DNA from: Bacillus sp. 2B10
GTDB lineage: Bacteria; Pseudomonadota; Alphaproteobacteria; Sphingomonadales; Sphingomonadaceae
DNA: 64,000 nt
Reading direction: 5' to 3'
NCBI GenBank assembly: GCA_003946805.1
Contig: RPSH01000001.1
Coordinates: forward strand, 62,001-126,000
Below, in pieces: positions 47,443 to 57,336 of the stretch. Numbering within the stretch: position 1 is the first letter of the stretch; the number at the start of each line of letters is the position of its first letter. The notes under the pieces are model-generated. The model was given only the letters and a program-made list of their open reading frames with translations. It had not been told where the DNA came from and ran no database searches. Made by a program: the position numbers and the translations under genes.

Positions 47443-49095
47443 CTAACGCTCCCGGATCGCGGCGATGGTGGTGCCGTGGGTGATGACGTCGATGTCGGTC
47501 CTGATATGGAGCAGGCGGACGCCGGTGCGCGCCAGGGCGCGGTCGAGCGCCGGGGCGAACTGCGCGGTGGTTTCGACCGTCTCGGCCCAGCCGCCATAGG
47601 CGCGGGCGAGCGCGGCGAAATCGGGGTTGGTGAGGCCGGTGCCGCTGACCCGCGCGGGATATTCGCGTTCCTGATGCATGCGGATCGTGCCGTAGCCGCC
47701 ATTGTCGACGAGGATGACGAGCAGGTTGGCGCGATGCTGGATCGCGGTCGCCAGTTCCTGTCCGTTCATCAGGAAATCGCCATCGCCCGCGATCGCGACC
47801 GCGAGTTTGTCCGGCTCGCGCAGCGCGGCTGCGACGGCGGCCGGCGTGCCATAGCCCATCGCGCCGCAGGTCGGGGCGAGTTGGGTGCCGGACCAGCCAT
47901 AGTGCCAGTAGCGGTGCCACCACCCCGAGAAATTGCCCGCGCCGTTGCAGATGATCGTGTCGTACCCCGACAGCCGGTCGCGCATCGCGGCGACGCAGGG
48001 GCCGAGATCGAGCGTCACGTCGCGCGGCGCGGGGGTGGACCATGCCAGCCATTCGGCATGGGCCTCGGTGCCCGCCGGAAGCGCTGCGGCGGGCGGCTCG
48101 GCTTGGGCGAGCATCCGGGCGAAGGCGGACGGATCGGCGGCGATGGCCAGATCGGCGTGGTAGACGCGGTCGAGTTCGGCGGGGTCGGGATGGACGTGGA
48201 TCAGCGTCTGGCCCGGATGGTCGGGGGTGATTAGGGTATAGCCGTCGGTAGTCGCCTCCCCCAGCCGCGCGCCGATCACCAGCAGCAGGTCGGCATCCCT
48301 GATCCGCCGGACCAGTCGGGGGGCGGGGCCATAGCCGAGATTACCGGCCCATGCCGGGTGATCGTTGGCGATGGCGTCCTGCCGGCGGAAGGCGCCGGCG
48401 ACGGGGATGCCCCAGCGTTCGGCGAAGTCGGCGAAGGTTGCGCCGGTGGCCGCGTTCCAGCCCGCCCCGCCGACGATCGCCACGGGGCGTCGGGCGGTGC
48501 GCAATGCTGTCAGAACCGCGCCGAAGTTGGCGGGGTCGAGCGTGGTTTCCAGTTTCGCGAGCGGCGGCCGGTCGGCGACGGTCGCTGTTTCGCACAGCAT
48601 GTCCTCCGGCAAGGCGATCACCACCGGTCCCGGCCGTCCGGATGTCGCGGTGCGCCACGCGCGCGCGACATATTCGGGGATGCGCGCCGGATCGTCGATG
48701 CGCAGCACCAGCTTTGCAAGCGGCGCGAACATCGCCGGGAAATCGACCTCCTGAAACCCTTCGCGGTCGCGCATCCCCCGGTCGACGTCGCCGATGAACA
48801 ACAGCATCGGCACCGAATCCTGCCGCGCGACATGGACCCCGATCGAGGCGTTGGTGGCGCCGGGGCCGCGGGTGACGAAGGCGACGCCCGGCCGCCCGGT
48901 CAGCACGCCGTCGGCACAGGCCATGAAGCCGACGCCCCCTTCCTGCCGGCAGGTCACGAGGTCGATCGCGGGCGTATCGTGCAGCGCGTCGAGCACGGCG
49001 AGGAAACTTTCGCCCGGCACATGGAAGATGCGGTCGCAGCCATGGGTGACGAGGGCATCGACCAGGATACGGCCGCCGGTGCGCGAATCTGTCAT
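47443..49095 (-). CDS. Thiamine-diphosphate-dependent enzyme, acetolactate synthase-like
   Basis: The protein has 550 residues: an N-terminal Pyr domain with HVPGESFLAVLDALHD and catalytic-type Glu52 (CRQEGG), a central TPP-enzyme domain, and a C-terminal PP domain with the ThDP motif GDGDFLMNGQELATAIQHRA followed by LVILVDNGGYG. It resembles acetolactate synthase/benzoylformate decarboxylase paralogues of unknown substrate, and no small regulatory subunit gene is adjacent. It cannot be called IlvB with confidence. It is divergent from scoA. Confidence 0.85.
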   Translation of the reverse strand: MTDSRTGGRILVDALVTHGCDRIFHVPGESFLAVLDALHDTPAIDLVTCRQEGGVGFMACADGVLTGRPGVAFVTRGPGATNASIGVHVARQDSVPMLLFIGDVDRGMRDREGFQEVDFPAMFAPLAKLVLRIDDPARIPEYVARAWRTATSGRPGPVVIALPEDMLCETATVADRPPLAKLETTLDPANFGAVLTALRTARRPVAIVGGAGWNAATGATFADFAERWGIPVAGAFRRQDAIANDHPAWAGNLGYGPAPRLVRRIRDADLLLVIGARLGEATTDGYTLITPDHPGQTLIHVHPDPAELDRVYHADLAIAADPSAFARMLAQAEPPAAALPAGTEAHAEWLAWSTPAPRDVTLDLGPCVAAMRDRLSGYDTIICNGAGNFSGWWHRYWHYGWSGTQLAPTCGAMGYGTPAAVAAALREPDKLAVAIAGDGDFLMNGQELATAIQHRANLLVILVDNGGYGTIRMHQEREYPARVSGTGLTNPDFAALARAYGGWAETVETTAQFAPALDRALARTGVRLLHIRTDIDVITHGTTIAAIRER

Positions 49096-49222
49096 GACGA
49101 CACGCTAACCGCCGGTGCCGCGCGGCGCCAGTGGCGCACGAAGTTGAAGGGCGGTTCAGGTTCTTGACCCGTCGTGCCGGCCATGCGTAATCCGGACGCA
49201 GAAGACTGTTGGGAGAGTGGCG

Positions 49223-49924
49223 ATGAAGAAGCTGTACCCGAATGCGCAGGCCGCGCTCGACGGGCTGCTCCATGACGGCATGACGCTGTGCGCGGGCGGT
49301 TTCGGGCTGTGCGGCATTCCCGAACGCCTGATCGACGCGATCGAGGCGTCGGGGGTCAGGGACCTGACCATCGCCAGCAACAATGCCGGGATCGACGGAC
49401 AGGGGCTGGGCAAGCTGCTGCGCAGCCGGCAGGTCAGGAAGATGATCTCGAGCTATGTCGGCGAGAACAAGGAGTTCGAGCGGCAATATCTGAGCGGAGA
49501 GCTGGAGGTCGAGTTCTGTCCGCAGGGGACGCTGGCCGAACGCTGTCGCGCGGGCGGGGCGGGGATTCCGGGCTTCTATACCAGGACCGGGGTCGGCACG
49601 CTGATCGCGGAAGGGAAAGAGGTGAAGCAGTTCGACGGCGAGGATTACATCCTCGAACGCGGCATCCGCGCCGATGTGGCGATCATCAAGGGGTGGAAGG
49701 CCGACGAGGCCGGCAACCTTATCTTCCGCAAGACCGCGCGCAACTTCAACCAGCCGATGGCGACCGCCGCGAACATCTGCGTCGCCGAGGTCGAGGAAGT
49801 GGTGCCGGTGGGGTCGCTCGACGCCGATGCGATCCACCTGCCGGGGATCTACGTGAAGCGGATGATCGTCGGCGCGCCGTACGACAAGCAGATCGAGTTC
49901 CGTACCGTGCGCGAGCGGGCGTGA
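49223..49924 (+). CDS. scoA: 3-oxoacid CoA-transferase subunit A
   Basis: The protein has 233 residues. It contains [19 protein letters not shown] and the Gly-rich start of the CoA-transferase family I alpha subunit, and FEVGVGTL-like [15 protein letters not shown]. With ScoB it transfers CoA from succinyl-CoA to acetoacetate in ketone-body or butyrate use. GGGAGA is 6 bases before the ATG at 49223; a GTG two codons earlier is possible. Its partner scoB begins 1 kb downstream, after an unrelated phosphatase gene. Confidence 0.93.
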   Translation: MKKLYPNAQAALDGLLHDGMTLCAGGFGLCGIPERLIDAIEASGVRDLTIASNNAGIDGQGLGKLLRSRQVRKMISSYVGENKEFERQYLSGELEVEFCPQGTLAERCRAGGAGIPGFYTRTGVGTLIAEGKEVKQFDGEDYILERGIRADVAIIKGWKADEAGNLIFRKTARNFNQPMATAANICVAEVEEVVPVGSLDADAIHLPGIYVKRMIVGAPYDKQIEFRTVRERA

Positions 49925-49943
49925 TGGGCTTGCGGCGATTGTC

Positions 49944-50038
49944 CGGTATTCCCGCGCAGGCGGGGATCGAGGGTGGTGAAGCGCCGACGTCCGCGCCGGT
50001 GGCTCTGGATCCCCGCCTTCGCGGGGATACGGGAGTGT
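49944..50038. repeat. Family A-type element between scoA and phosphatase gene
   Basis: ATTCCCGCGCAGGCGGGGAT at about 49949-49968 is a hairpin core. Its partner ATCCCCGCCTTCGCGGGGAT ends near 50032. It separates scoA from the downstream phosphatase gene and may terminate or process the operon message. Confidence 0.7.
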
Positions 50039-50043
50039 CCGCT

Positions 50044-50937
50044 ATGGTACACCGCGCGCTGACCCTCGGCACTGCCGCGTTCGCCCTGTCGGGCTGCGTC
50101 GTCGCGGTCGGGAACCAGTCGGCACCGGCGGCGCCCGCCACCGTAGCGGGCGTGCCGTCGGGGATGCAGTATCTCTACGGTTCGGGCGAGGCGGCGGCGG
50201 CGAGCCGGCAGGCCTATTCGGCGCTGGTCCGCTATGTGCAGCAATATCAGCGCGACCGCACGACGCTGCGGCGGATGCCGCTCTCGGCGGTGCTGGCGCC
50301 CGGCGCGACGCTGGCACAGCCGGGGCAGCTGCCCTGCACCGGCAAGGCCGCCGTCGTGTTCGACGTCGACGAGACCGTGCTGCTCAACACCGGGTATGAA
50401 TATGCCGATGCGCGTGGCGGCCTGTCCTATGACGCGGCGCGCTGGGAACGGTGGGAGCGTTCGGACGGGCGCGCGACGCGGGCGGTGCCCGGTGCGGTCG
50501 AGGCACTGGCGCAGCTGCGTGCGGCGGGGGTGACCGTCGTGTTCAATTCGAACCGCAACGCCGCGACCGCTTCGTTCACCGAGGCCGTGCTGAACCGCGC
50601 CGGCCTTGGCCCCGCACGACATGGCAGCACGCTTTTCCTGAAAGGCGATGCGCCGGGCGGATCGGCCAAGGATGCCCGGCGGGCACTGATCGCCGCCAAA
50701 TTCTGCGTCGTCGCGCTGGTCGGCGACCAGCTGGGCGATTTCAGCGACCTGTTCAATGCCGGGCTGAAACCCGCCGAGCGGCGGGCGGCGGCGGATTCGC
50801 CGGCGATCGCCGGTCTGTGGGGCAATGGCTGGTTCGTGCTGCCCAACCCCGTATACGGCACCGCGCTGGCCGGTGATTTCGACGACGTGTTCCCCAATGA
50901 TCTGCGCTGGAGCGATCCAGGCGCGCGCAAGGAGTAA
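50044..50937 (+). CDS. 5'-nucleotidase, lipoprotein e(P4)-type acid phosphatase
   Basis: The protein has 297 residues. A lipoprotein signal ends at Cys18 (ALSGC). The HAD active site is [13 protein letters not shown] (Asp107, Asp109), the DDDD-superfamily motif; later motifs are VVFNSNRN and [13 protein letters not shown]. e(P4)-type proteins are outer-membrane or periplasmic lipoprotein phosphatases that release nucleosides or phosphate. The gene begins right after a family A element and its end carries the AAGGAG ribosome binding site of scoB. Confidence 0.88.
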   Translation: MVHRALTLGTAAFALSGCVVAVGNQSAPAAPATVAGVPSGMQYLYGSGEAAAASRQAYSALVRYVQQYQRDRTTLRRMPLSAVLAPGATLAQPGQLPCTGKAAVVFDVDETVLLNTGYEYADARGGLSYDAARWERWERSDGRATRAVPGAVEALAQLRAAGVTVVFNSNRNAATASFTEAVLNRAGLGPARHGSTLFLKGDAPGGSAKDARRALIAAKFCVVALVGDQLGDFSDLFNAGLKPAERRAAADSPAIAGLWGNGWFVLPNPVYGTALAGDFDDVFPNDLRWSDPGARKE

Positions 50938-50941
50938 CCCC

Positions 50942-51577
50942 ATGGCCTGGACCCGCGACGAGATGGCGGCACGCGCCGCCCGCGAGCTGAAGGACGGTTT
51001 CTACGTCAATCTGGGGATCGGCATCCCGACCCTGGTCGCCAACCATATCCCCGAGGGCGTCGAGGTGACGTTGCAGTCGGAGAACGGGATGCTGGGCATC
51101 GGCCCGTTCCCGTGGGCCGGCGAAGAGGACCCCGACCTCATCAACGCCGGCAAGCAGACGATCAGCGAATTGCCGCAATCGGTGTATTTCAGCAGCGCCG
51201 ACAGCTTCGCGATGATCCGCGGCGGGCATATCGACCTGACCGTGCTGGGCGCGATGGAGGTGTCCGAGAAGGGCGACATCGCCAACTGGATGATCCCGGG
51301 CAAGATGGTGAAGGGCATGGGCGGGGCGATGGACCTCGTCGCCGGGGTCAAGAAGATCATCGTCGTGATGGAGCACACGTCGAAGAACGGCGACCCGAAG
51401 TTCATCCCCGAATGCACGCTGCCGCTGACCGGGCTGGGGGTGGTCGACATGATCGTCACCGACCTGGCGGTGTTCGCGCGCGACGACCATGCGAGCCCGT
51501 TCCGGCTGATCGAAACCGCGCCGGGGGTGACGGCGGAGGAAGTACGTTCGAAGACGACGGCGAACTACGTGGGGTAG
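50942..51577 (+). CDS. scoB: 3-oxoacid CoA-transferase subunit B
   Basis: The protein has 211 residues. The catalytic Glu lies in [13 protein letters not shown] (the ENG motif of family I CoA-transferases), followed by [16 protein letters not shown] and [18 protein letters not shown]. It is the beta partner of ScoA. AGGAG overlaps the phosphatase gene stop and lies 7 bases before the ATG, so it depends on that gene's translation. A family D repeat follows the stop. Confidence 0.94.
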   Translation: MAWTRDEMAARAARELKDGFYVNLGIGIPTLVANHIPEGVEVTLQSENGMLGIGPFPWAGEEDPDLINAGKQTISELPQSVYFSSADSFAMIRGGHIDLTVLGAMEVSEKGDIANWMIPGKMVKGMGGAMDLVAGVKKIIVVMEHTSKNGDPKFIPECTLPLTGLGVVDMIVTDLAVFARDDHASPFRLIETAPGVTAEEVRSKTTANYVG

Positions 51578-51587
51578 GGCGGAAGAA

Positions 51588-51805
51588 GGTTGGTTCACGC
51601 GAAGGCGCGGAGACGCGGAGGAAGAAGAAAATTTGGTTCGCGCAGAGGCGCAGGGGACGCTGAGGGGTTGTGGGCCGGGCGGCTACAGCCTGTCTGATGA
51701 AGCCGCTCTCCTCGCCGCCACGGGCTTGAAAGCCGCCGGGGCGGCGGGGCTCTCCACGCACACAACCTCTCTGCGTCCTTTGTGCCTTCGCGTGAATCAA
51801 CCTTC
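51588..51805. repeat. Family D long inverted repeat, copy 2
   Basis: The left arm is GGTTCACGCGAAGGCGCGGA and the right arm is TGTGCCTTCGCGTGAATCAA. The inner arms are TTGGTTCGCGCAGAGGCGCA and CACACAACCTCTCTGCGTCC. The middle contains GGCTTGAAAGCCGCC, a small hairpin. It lies between the convergent scoB and MFS genes and nearly reaches both stop codons. Confidence 0.82.
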
Positions 51806-53061
51806 TACCGCGCCGCCGTCTCCGGCATCTTCCACCACAGCAGCGCCAGCCCTGCGCCCGCGATTGCGGCGAGCAGCAGGAACGCCGCGTCGTAGCCGCC
51901 GCGCACGATCATCACGCCGGCCAGCGTGGTGCTGAGCGCGCCGCCCAACCCCTGTACCGTCGCCACCGCGCCCTGTGCGGCATTGAAGCGGCCGGTGCCG
52001 CGCATGATCGCGGCGACCACGACCGGCAGGAGCGCGCCGAAGATGCCCGCGCCGATGCCGTCGAGCAGTTGCACGCCCAACAGCCATGCCGGCGCGTCGG
52101 TCAGCGTATACAGCACGCCGCGCGCCGCCAGCACGGCCATGCCGACCAGCAGGATCGGGCGATGGCCCCAGCGGTCGGCGTTGCGGCCGACGACGATCGC
52201 GACCGGCACCATCACCAGCTGCGCGCCGACGATGCAGGCGGCGACGAGCGAGGTCGCCTGTCCCGCGCCGACCTCGCGCCCGAGCAGCTGGCCGACCGCG
52301 GGCAGCATCGCGGCGTTGGCGAGGTGGAACAGGAACGCCGCCCCGGCGAAGATCGCCAGCGCCGGATTGGCGGTCAGGGTGCGGACCAGCGAGGGGGCGG
52401 GGTCGCACGGTTCGTCCGCCTCGCCCGGCTTGCCGTCGCACCCGCGGGCGACGTCGTGGTCGATCGCATCGCCATCGACCCACAGGATCGCGACGATGCT
52501 GCACACCGCGAGGATGCCCATCAGGTAGAAGACGACGACCGGTCCGAACTCCCATGCGAGCAGCCCGGCCAGCGCGGCGGCGACGGCGTTGCCCGCGTGG
52601 TTGAACGCTTCGTTGCGTCCGACGCGGCGGGTGAATGCCCGGGGCCCGACGATGCCGAGCGAGATCGCGGCGATGCCCGGTGCGAACACCGCGCCGGCGA
52701 CGGCGGCGACCGACTGGGTCGCGGCGACCATGAAGAAGCCCGACACGATCGGCAGCGCGATCGACGCGAGCGTCACGAGCAGCGCGGCGACGACCAGCAG
52801 CGCGCGCTTGGCGCGGATTCGGTCGACCAGCGCCCCCGCCGGTGTCGTCGCCAGCAGCCCGGCGATGCCGGCGATGGTCATCACCATGCCCGCCGTCGCC
52901 TCGTCCCAGCCATGTGTCGGCCCGCGCACCGAGACGAGGTAGATGGCGAGATACGGCCCCAGCCCGTCGCGGACATCGGCGAGGAACGCGTTCATCGCGT
53001 CGAGTGCGCGTCCGTTGCGGGCAGCGTCCCCGCCGGGGGCGGGGTCGGTCGGTCGAGCCAT
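51805..53061 (-). CDS. Major facilitator superfamily transporter
   Basis: The protein has 418 residues and about 12 helices. The N-terminal half has the MFS loop motif GALVDRIRAKRALL, and the C-terminal half begins after an acidic cytoplasmic loop (about 178-205) with HRPILLVG-like GRNADRWGHRPILL. An AATAGM-type first helix pair and no further signature are seen, so the substrate (drug, sugar or metabolite) is unknown. I chose the ATG at 53061 over an upstream in-frame ATG. Confidence 0.85.
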   Translation of the reverse strand: MARPTDPAPGGDAARNGRALDAMNAFLADVRDGLGPYLAIYLVSVRGPTHGWDEATAGMVMTIAGIAGLLATTPAGALVDRIRAKRALLVVAALLVTLASIALPIVSGFFMVAATQSVAAVAGAVFAPGIAAISLGIVGPRAFTRRVGRNEAFNHAGNAVAAALAGLLAWEFGPVVVFYLMGILAVCSIVAILWVDGDAIDHDVARGCDGKPGEADEPCDPAPSLVRTLTANPALAIFAGAAFLFHLANAAMLPAVGQLLGREVGAGQATSLVAACIVGAQLVMVPVAIVVGRNADRWGHRPILLVGMAVLAARGVLYTLTDAPAWLLGVQLLDGIGAGIFGALLPVVVAAIMRGTGRFNAAQGAVATVQGLGGALSTTLAGVMIVRGGYDAAFLLLAAIAGAGLALLWWKMPETAAR

Positions 53062-53202
53062 GCGCAGTCCCCGTCGCGAGCGGTGATCGGCGGAAACGTA
53101 TATCATCTACGAAGGGTCCGCCGGGCAGTACGAAACTCCCGTTTCGGTAATAAAATGTCGCACGACCTTCCGTCGCCGATGGTTTTCGGTTAACGCGCGG
53201 AC

Positions 53203-54639
53203 ATGAACAGCGCTCCGCAGACCTTGTACGAGAAAATCTGGAACGATCACGTCGTCGAACGGCGGGATGACGGCACCTGCCTGATCTATATCGACCGGCA
53301 TCTCGTCCATGAAGTCACCAGTCCGCAGGCGTTTGCCGGCCTGCGCGCCGCCGGGCGGCGGGTGCGGCGGCCCGAACTGACGCTGGCGGTGCCCGATCAT
53401 AACCTGCCGACGACGCCGCGGGTCGATGCGGCGGGCCATCGCCTGCCGATCGCCGATCCGGCGAGCGCGCAGCAGCTGGCAGCGCTGGAGAAGAACGCAC
53501 CCGATTTCGGCATCCGCTATATCGATGCGACGGCGGCCGAACAGGGCATCGTCCATGTCGTGGGGCCGGAACAGGGCTTCACCCTGCCGGGCACGACGCT
53601 GGTCTGCGGCGACAGCCATACCAGCGCACACGGGGCGCTGGGCGCGCTGGCGTTCGGGATCGGCACCAGCGAGGTCGAGCATGTACTGGCGACGCAGACG
53701 CTGCTGCTGCAACAGTCGAAGACGATGGAGATCCGCGTCGACGGGACGCTGGGCTATGGCGTGTCGGCCAAGGACGTGGTGCTGGCGATCATCGGCAGGA
53801 CCGGCGCGGCGGGCGGCACCGGCTATGTCGTCGAATATACCGGCGAGGTGATCCGGGACCTGTCGATCGAGGGGCGGCTGACGGTCAGCAACATGTCGAT
53901 CGAGGGCGGGGCGCGCGCCGGGCTGATTGCGCCCGACGAGACGACCTTCGCGTATCTGAAGGGGCGGCCGATGGCGCCGGCCGGGGCCGATTGGGACCGG
54001 GCGGTCGAGTATTGGCGGACGCTGCCGACCGACGCGGGCGCGCGGTACGACCGGGTGGTGCAGTTGCACGCCAGCGACATCGCGCCGTCGCTGACCTGGG
54101 GTACGAGTCCCGAGGACGTGGTGCCGATCACCGGGGTCGTCCCCTCGCCCGACAGCTTCGCGGACGCATCGAAGCGCGTCGCGGCGCAGAAGTCGCTCGA
54201 TTACATGGGGTTGACGCCGGGCATGCGGATGCAGGACGTGCCCGTCAGCTACATCTTCATCGGCAGTTGCACCAACAGCCGGATCGAGGACCTGCGCGCC
54301 GCGGCCAGCGTGGTGAAGGGGCGGCATGTCGCGGGCGGCATCAAGCAGGCGCTGGTCGTGCCCGGATCGGGGCTGGTCAAGCGGCAGGCCGAGGCCGAGG
54401 GGCTCGACCGCATCTTTACCGAAGCCGGGTTCGAATGGCGCGAACCGGGCTGTTCGATGTGCCTGGCGATGAACCCGGACAAGGTGCCGCCGGGCGAACG
54501 CTGCGCTTCCACCAGCAACCGCAATTTCGTAGGACGGCAGGGACCGGGGGCGCGGACGCACCTGCTGTCCCCCGCGATGGCGGCGGCGGCGGCGGTGACC
54601 GGGCGGCTGGCCGATGTACGCGAACTGGTGACGGAGTAG
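53203..54639 (+). CDS. leuC: 3-isopropylmalate dehydratase large subunit
   Basis: The protein has 478 residues and carries a [4Fe-4S] cluster through Cys356 ([14 protein letters not shown]), Cys417 and Cys420 ([12 protein letters not shown]). It isomerises 2-isopropylmalate in leucine synthesis together with LeuD. Family features are [30 protein letters not shown] and [15 protein letters not shown]. It begins an operon of leuC-small ORF-leuD-quinone oxidoreductase; leuB is not in the window. Confidence 0.97.
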   Translation: MNSAPQTLYEKIWNDHVVERRDDGTCLIYIDRHLVHEVTSPQAFAGLRAAGRRVRRPELTLAVPDHNLPTTPRVDAAGHRLPIADPASAQQLAALEKNAPDFGIRYIDATAAEQGIVHVVGPEQGFTLPGTTLVCGDSHTSAHGALGALAFGIGTSEVEHVLATQTLLLQQSKTMEIRVDGTLGYGVSAKDVVLAIIGRTGAAGGTGYVVEYTGEVIRDLSIEGRLTVSNMSIEGGARAGLIAPDETTFAYLKGRPMAPAGADWDRAVEYWRTLPTDAGARYDRVVQLHASDIAPSLTWGTSPEDVVPITGVVPSPDSFADASKRVAAQKSLDYMGLTPGMRMQDVPVSYIFIGSCTNSRIEDLRAAASVVKGRHVAGGIKQALVVPGSGLVKRQAEAEGLDRIFTEAGFEWREPGCSMCLAMNPDKVPPGERCASTSNRNFVGRQGPGARTHLLSPAMAAAAAVTGRLADVRELVTE

Positions 54640-54643
54640 GCAT

Positions 54644-54763
54644 ATGAAGCGGGTTCTGGTCGCGTTGATCGCAGGCGCGGTGTTGAGCGGGATGGCGGCG
54701 GCCTATGCGTCGGTGCGCCCGGCGGTGGCGAAGCCCGCCCCGCCGCAGGACAAGCGCGCCTGA
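54644..54763 (+). CDS. Small ORF between leuC and leuD, possible membrane/exported peptide
   Basis: It encodes 39 residues: a basic start (MKRVL), a hydrophobic helix (about 4-23, [17 protein letters not shown]) and a Pro/Lys-rich tail ending QDKRA. The stop shares one base with the leuD ATG (TGATG), so it is translationally linked to leuD. It is too short for confident homology, but it fills the gap exactly and has a signal-like N-terminus. GGAG at 54634 lies 6 bases before the start. Confidence 0.6.
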   Translation: MKRVLVALIAGAVLSGMAAAYASVRPAVAKPAPPQDKRA

Positions 54764-55392
54764 TGGAGCCGATCGTCCATGTCGACGGGCGCGCCTATCC
54801 ATGGGGTGCCAAGAATATCGACACCGATATCATCATTCCGGCGCACTGGCTGAAGACCACGACGCGCGAGGGGCTGGGCAAGGGCGCGTTCGAGAGCGTG
54901 CGCGCCGAACCCGGCAACCTGTTCGACGATCCGCGCTATGCTGGGGCGCCGATCCTGATCGCGGGCGAGAATTTCGGCTGCGGCTCCAGCCGCGAACATG
55001 CCGCATGGGCGCTGACCGACATGGGCGTCCGCGCGGTGATCGCGCCGAGCTTTTCCGACATCTTTTCGGGCAACGCGATCAAGAACGGGATCGTGACGGT
55101 CGTGCTGCCGCAGGACGCGATCGACCGGCTGGTCGAGGTGGCGAGGGACCAGCCGGTCGCCGTCGATCTGGAGACGATGACGGTCACCACGCCGTATCAG
55201 GATCGCTTCGCCTTTACCCTCGATCCGTTTCGTCGCCGGTGCCTGATGGAAGGGCTGGACGAGATCGGCATGACGCTGGCACAAGATACCGCGATTTCGA
55301 AATACGAGTCCGGCGTGTCCCATGCGCGACCGTGGCTCCATCAGGAGAGCGGTGATGCGGGCGTTGTTGTCGACGGAGCCGGGCGGGCCTGA
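54763..55392 (+). CDS. leuD: 3-isopropylmalate dehydratase small subunit
   Basis: The protein has 209 residues. Conserved segments are [20 protein letters not shown] at the N-terminus, [38 protein letters not shown] and [14 protein letters not shown]. It forms the active site with LeuC. Its 3' end overlaps the start of the quinone oxidoreductase gene by 38 bp, which is in a different frame. Confidence 0.96.
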   Translation: MEPIVHVDGRAYPWGAKNIDTDIIIPAHWLKTTTREGLGKGAFESVRAEPGNLFDDPRYAGAPILIAGENFGCGSSREHAAWALTDMGVRAVIAPSFSDIFSGNAIKNGIVTVVLPQDAIDRLVEVARDQPVAVDLETMTVTTPYQDRFAFTLDPFRRRCLMEGLDEIGMTLAQDTAISKYESGVSHARPWLHQESGDAGVVVDGAGRA

Positions 55393-56350
55393 CACGCTGA
55401 CGATCGGCGAACTGCCCGATCCGCAGCCAGGCAAGGGGCAGGTCGTCGTCGCGGTGAAGGCGTGCGCGGTCAACTATCCCGACGTGCTCATCATCGAGGA
55501 CCGGTATCAGTTCCGTCCGGCACGGCCGTTCGCGCCGGGCGGCGAGGTGGCGGGCGTGATCGACAGCGTCGGCGAGGGCGTCACCGGCTGGGCGGTCGGC
55601 GACCGGGTGATCGCGGTCACCGGGCATGGCGGCATGGTCGGGAAAGTGGCGGTGCCGGCAGCGGCGCTCCACCGCCTGCCGCCAGACCGCAGTTTCGAAG
55701 AGGGCGCGGCGTTGCTGCTGACCTATGCCACCGCGATCCATGCGCTGGTCGATCGCGGGCGGATCGCCGCGGGGCAGACGCTGTTGGTGCTGGGGGCGGC
55801 GGGCGGCGTCGGGGTGGCGACGATCGAACTGGGCAAGGCGTTCGGCGCGCGGGTCGTGGCGGCGGTATCGTCGGAGGAAAAGGCGGCGGCAGCCCGCGCG
55901 GCGGGGGCGGACGAAGTGGTCGTCTACCCCCATGCCCCGTTCGACAAGGTGGCGTCGAAGGCGCTGGCCGATACGTTCAAGGCCGCGGTCGGCGGGCAGG
56001 GCGCGGACATCGTGTTCGATCCGGTCGGCGGCGACTATGCCGAACCCGCGCTGCGCAGCGTCGGGTGGGAGGGGCGCTATCTGGTGGTCGGCTTCCCGGC
56101 GGGCATCCCGAAGCTGCCGCTCAACCTGACGCTGCTCAAGAGCTGCGACGTGTGCGGCGTGTTCTGGGGCGCGTTCGCGATGCGCGATCCGGCGGCGAAC
56201 GCGGCGCATGTCGCGACGCTGTTCCGGCTGTGGGACGAAGGGGCGATCGCGCCGCGCGTGACGGGGACGTTCCCGCTGGAGCGCGGCGGCGAGGCGATCG
56301 CGGCGCTGGCCGGGCGGGCGGTGATCGGGAAGCTGGTGGTGGTGCCGTAG
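55355..56350 (+). CDS. NADPH:quinone oxidoreductase-like, zinc-free MDR family
   Basis: The protein has 331 residues. Features are [47 protein letters not shown], the nucleotide-binding [19 protein letters not shown], and [23 protein letters not shown]. No catalytic-zinc Cys/His/Glu pattern is visible, so it belongs to the quinone reductase/enoyl reductase branch. The ATG at 55355 with AGGAG 7 bases upstream lies inside the leuD reading frame, so the two genes overlap by 38 bp. The substrate is unknown. Confidence 0.9.
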   Translation: MRALLSTEPGGPDTLTIGELPDPQPGKGQVVVAVKACAVNYPDVLIIEDRYQFRPARPFAPGGEVAGVIDSVGEGVTGWAVGDRVIAVTGHGGMVGKVAVPAAALHRLPPDRSFEEGAALLLTYATAIHALVDRGRIAAGQTLLVLGAAGGVGVATIELGKAFGARVVAAVSSEEKAAAARAAGADEVVVYPHAPFDKVASKALADTFKAAVGGQGADIVFDPVGGDYAEPALRSVGWEGRYLVVGFPAGIPKLPLNLTLLKSCDVCGVFWGAFAMRDPAANAAHVATLFRLWDEGAIAPRVTGTFPLERGGEAIAALAGRAVIGKLVVVP

Positions 56351-56359
56351 CGAGGCAGG

Positions 56360-56632
56360 GGTTTTCACGCGGAGGCGCGGAGAGATCTGGCCTGCCGTGA
56401 TAGCGGCTTTCGCCGCCCGTAGGGTCTGATCCGATCGAATGGAACCGGACGTCTCCCGGCGAAGGCCGGGATATCCCGTGGCAGCACGCAGCAGGGATCG
56501 TGTGAGACCCCCAGCCTTCGCTGGGGTAACATTTCCCCGCAGGCGGATCGGGCTCCGGCAGGGGAAAAGGCATTGGCGGTCGGCAGCGACTGCCCCAGGC
56601 CCTCTCTCTGCGCCTTCGCGCCATCTTATGCC
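56360..56632. repeat. Family D inverted repeat, copy 3, with a family A element nested inside
   Basis: The left arm is TTCACGCGGAGGCGCGGAGA at about 56364 and the right arm is CCTCTCTCTGCGCCTTCGCG near 56599-56618. Between them lies a full family A element (see the next entry). The D arms thus remain as split halves about 235 bp apart. Together they fill the 388-bp gap before the DUF1476 gene. I see no gene there. Confidence 0.8.
56425..56560. repeat. Family A element inside family D copy 3
   Basis: It starts GGTCTGATCCGATCGAATGG, contains TCTCCCGGCGAAGGCCGGGA at about 56451-56470 and CCCAGCCTTCGCTGGGGTAA at about 56510-56529, and ends near CGGATCGGGC. It is the same unit as the copies near 1.5 and 31.6 kb. 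Confidence 0.8.
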
Positions 56633-56738
56633 AACGGCCGTGCCGGTTCTGGGGAGGCGTGGCGACGCGTTGCGCGCGCCGTTGCGCGGAACCCGGCTGC
56701 GTCCTATCTCGGGCGGGAGGGACGAGTAGGGGAATAGC

Positions 56739-57062
56739 ATGACGACGTTCGACGACCGGGAACGTGCCTTCGAGGCCAAGTTCGCCCGCGATGGCGAGAT
56801 GGCGTTCCGCGTGACCGCGCGGCGCAACAAGCTGTTGGGCCACTGGGCGGCCGAGCGGATGGAGCTGACCCCGGCCGAGACGGACGCCTATGCCACGTCG
56901 GTCGTACAGGCCGATTTCGAGGAAGTCGGCGACGACGACGTCGTGCGCAAGCTGATTTCCGACCTGGCGGCCGCCGGCGTCGATTGCGACGAGGCGTCGA
57001 TCCGTCAGGCGATGGCCGATTGCGAGGTCGAGGCGCGTCGCCAGCTGCTGGAGAGCATGTGA
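56739..57062 (+). CDS. DUF1476 family protein, F1FO-ATPase inhibitor zeta-subunit homologue
   Basis: This 107-residue all-helical protein has the family start MTTFDDRERAFEAKFARDGE and RRNKLLGHWAAERMELTP. The Paracoccus relative is the zeta subunit, which inhibits F1-ATPase hydrolysis. Activity in this organism is by homology. The GGGAA before ATG is weak. Its TGA shares one base with the bolA start (TGATG), which suggests translational coupling. Confidence 0.9.
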   Translation: MTTFDDRERAFEAKFARDGEMAFRVTARRNKLLGHWAAERMELTPAETDAYATSVVQADFEEVGDDDVVRKLISDLAAAGVDCDEASIRQAMADCEVEARRQLLESM

Positions 57063-57304
57063 TGCCGATGGAAGCACAGGCGATCGAGGCGCTGATCGTC
57101 GCGGCGATTCCCGATGCGGTGGTCGAGATCACCGATCTGGCGGGCGACGGCGACCATTATGCCGCGCGCGTGGTGTCGGAAAGCTTTCGCGGCAAACCGC
57201 GCATCGCGCAGCAGCGCGCGGTCTATGCGGCGCTGGGCGGACGGATGGGCGGCGAACTGCACGCATTGCAACTGACCACCGGCGTCCCCACTCCACAGGC
57301 ATGA
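57062..57304 (+). CDS. BolA family protein
   Basis: This 80-residue protein has the BolA beta-alpha fold: IEALIVAAIPDAVVEITDLAGDGDHY, VVSESFRGKPRIAQQRAVYAAL (conserved His/Cys-region positions) and GGELHALQLTT. BolA proteins work with monothiol glutaredoxins in [2Fe-2S] trafficking or sensing, and the grxD gene follows directly, overlapping by four bases (ATGA) if the grxD start at 57301 is used. It lacks the longer C-terminus of E. coli BolA and resembles YrbA/IbaG. Confidence 0.94.
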   Translation: MPMEAQAIEALIVAAIPDAVVEITDLAGDGDHYAARVVSESFRGKPRIAQQRAVYAALGGRMGGELHALQLTTGVPTPQA

Positions 57305-57336
57305 AGCGCCCGCCGGGCGACAGCAAGGATATGACG

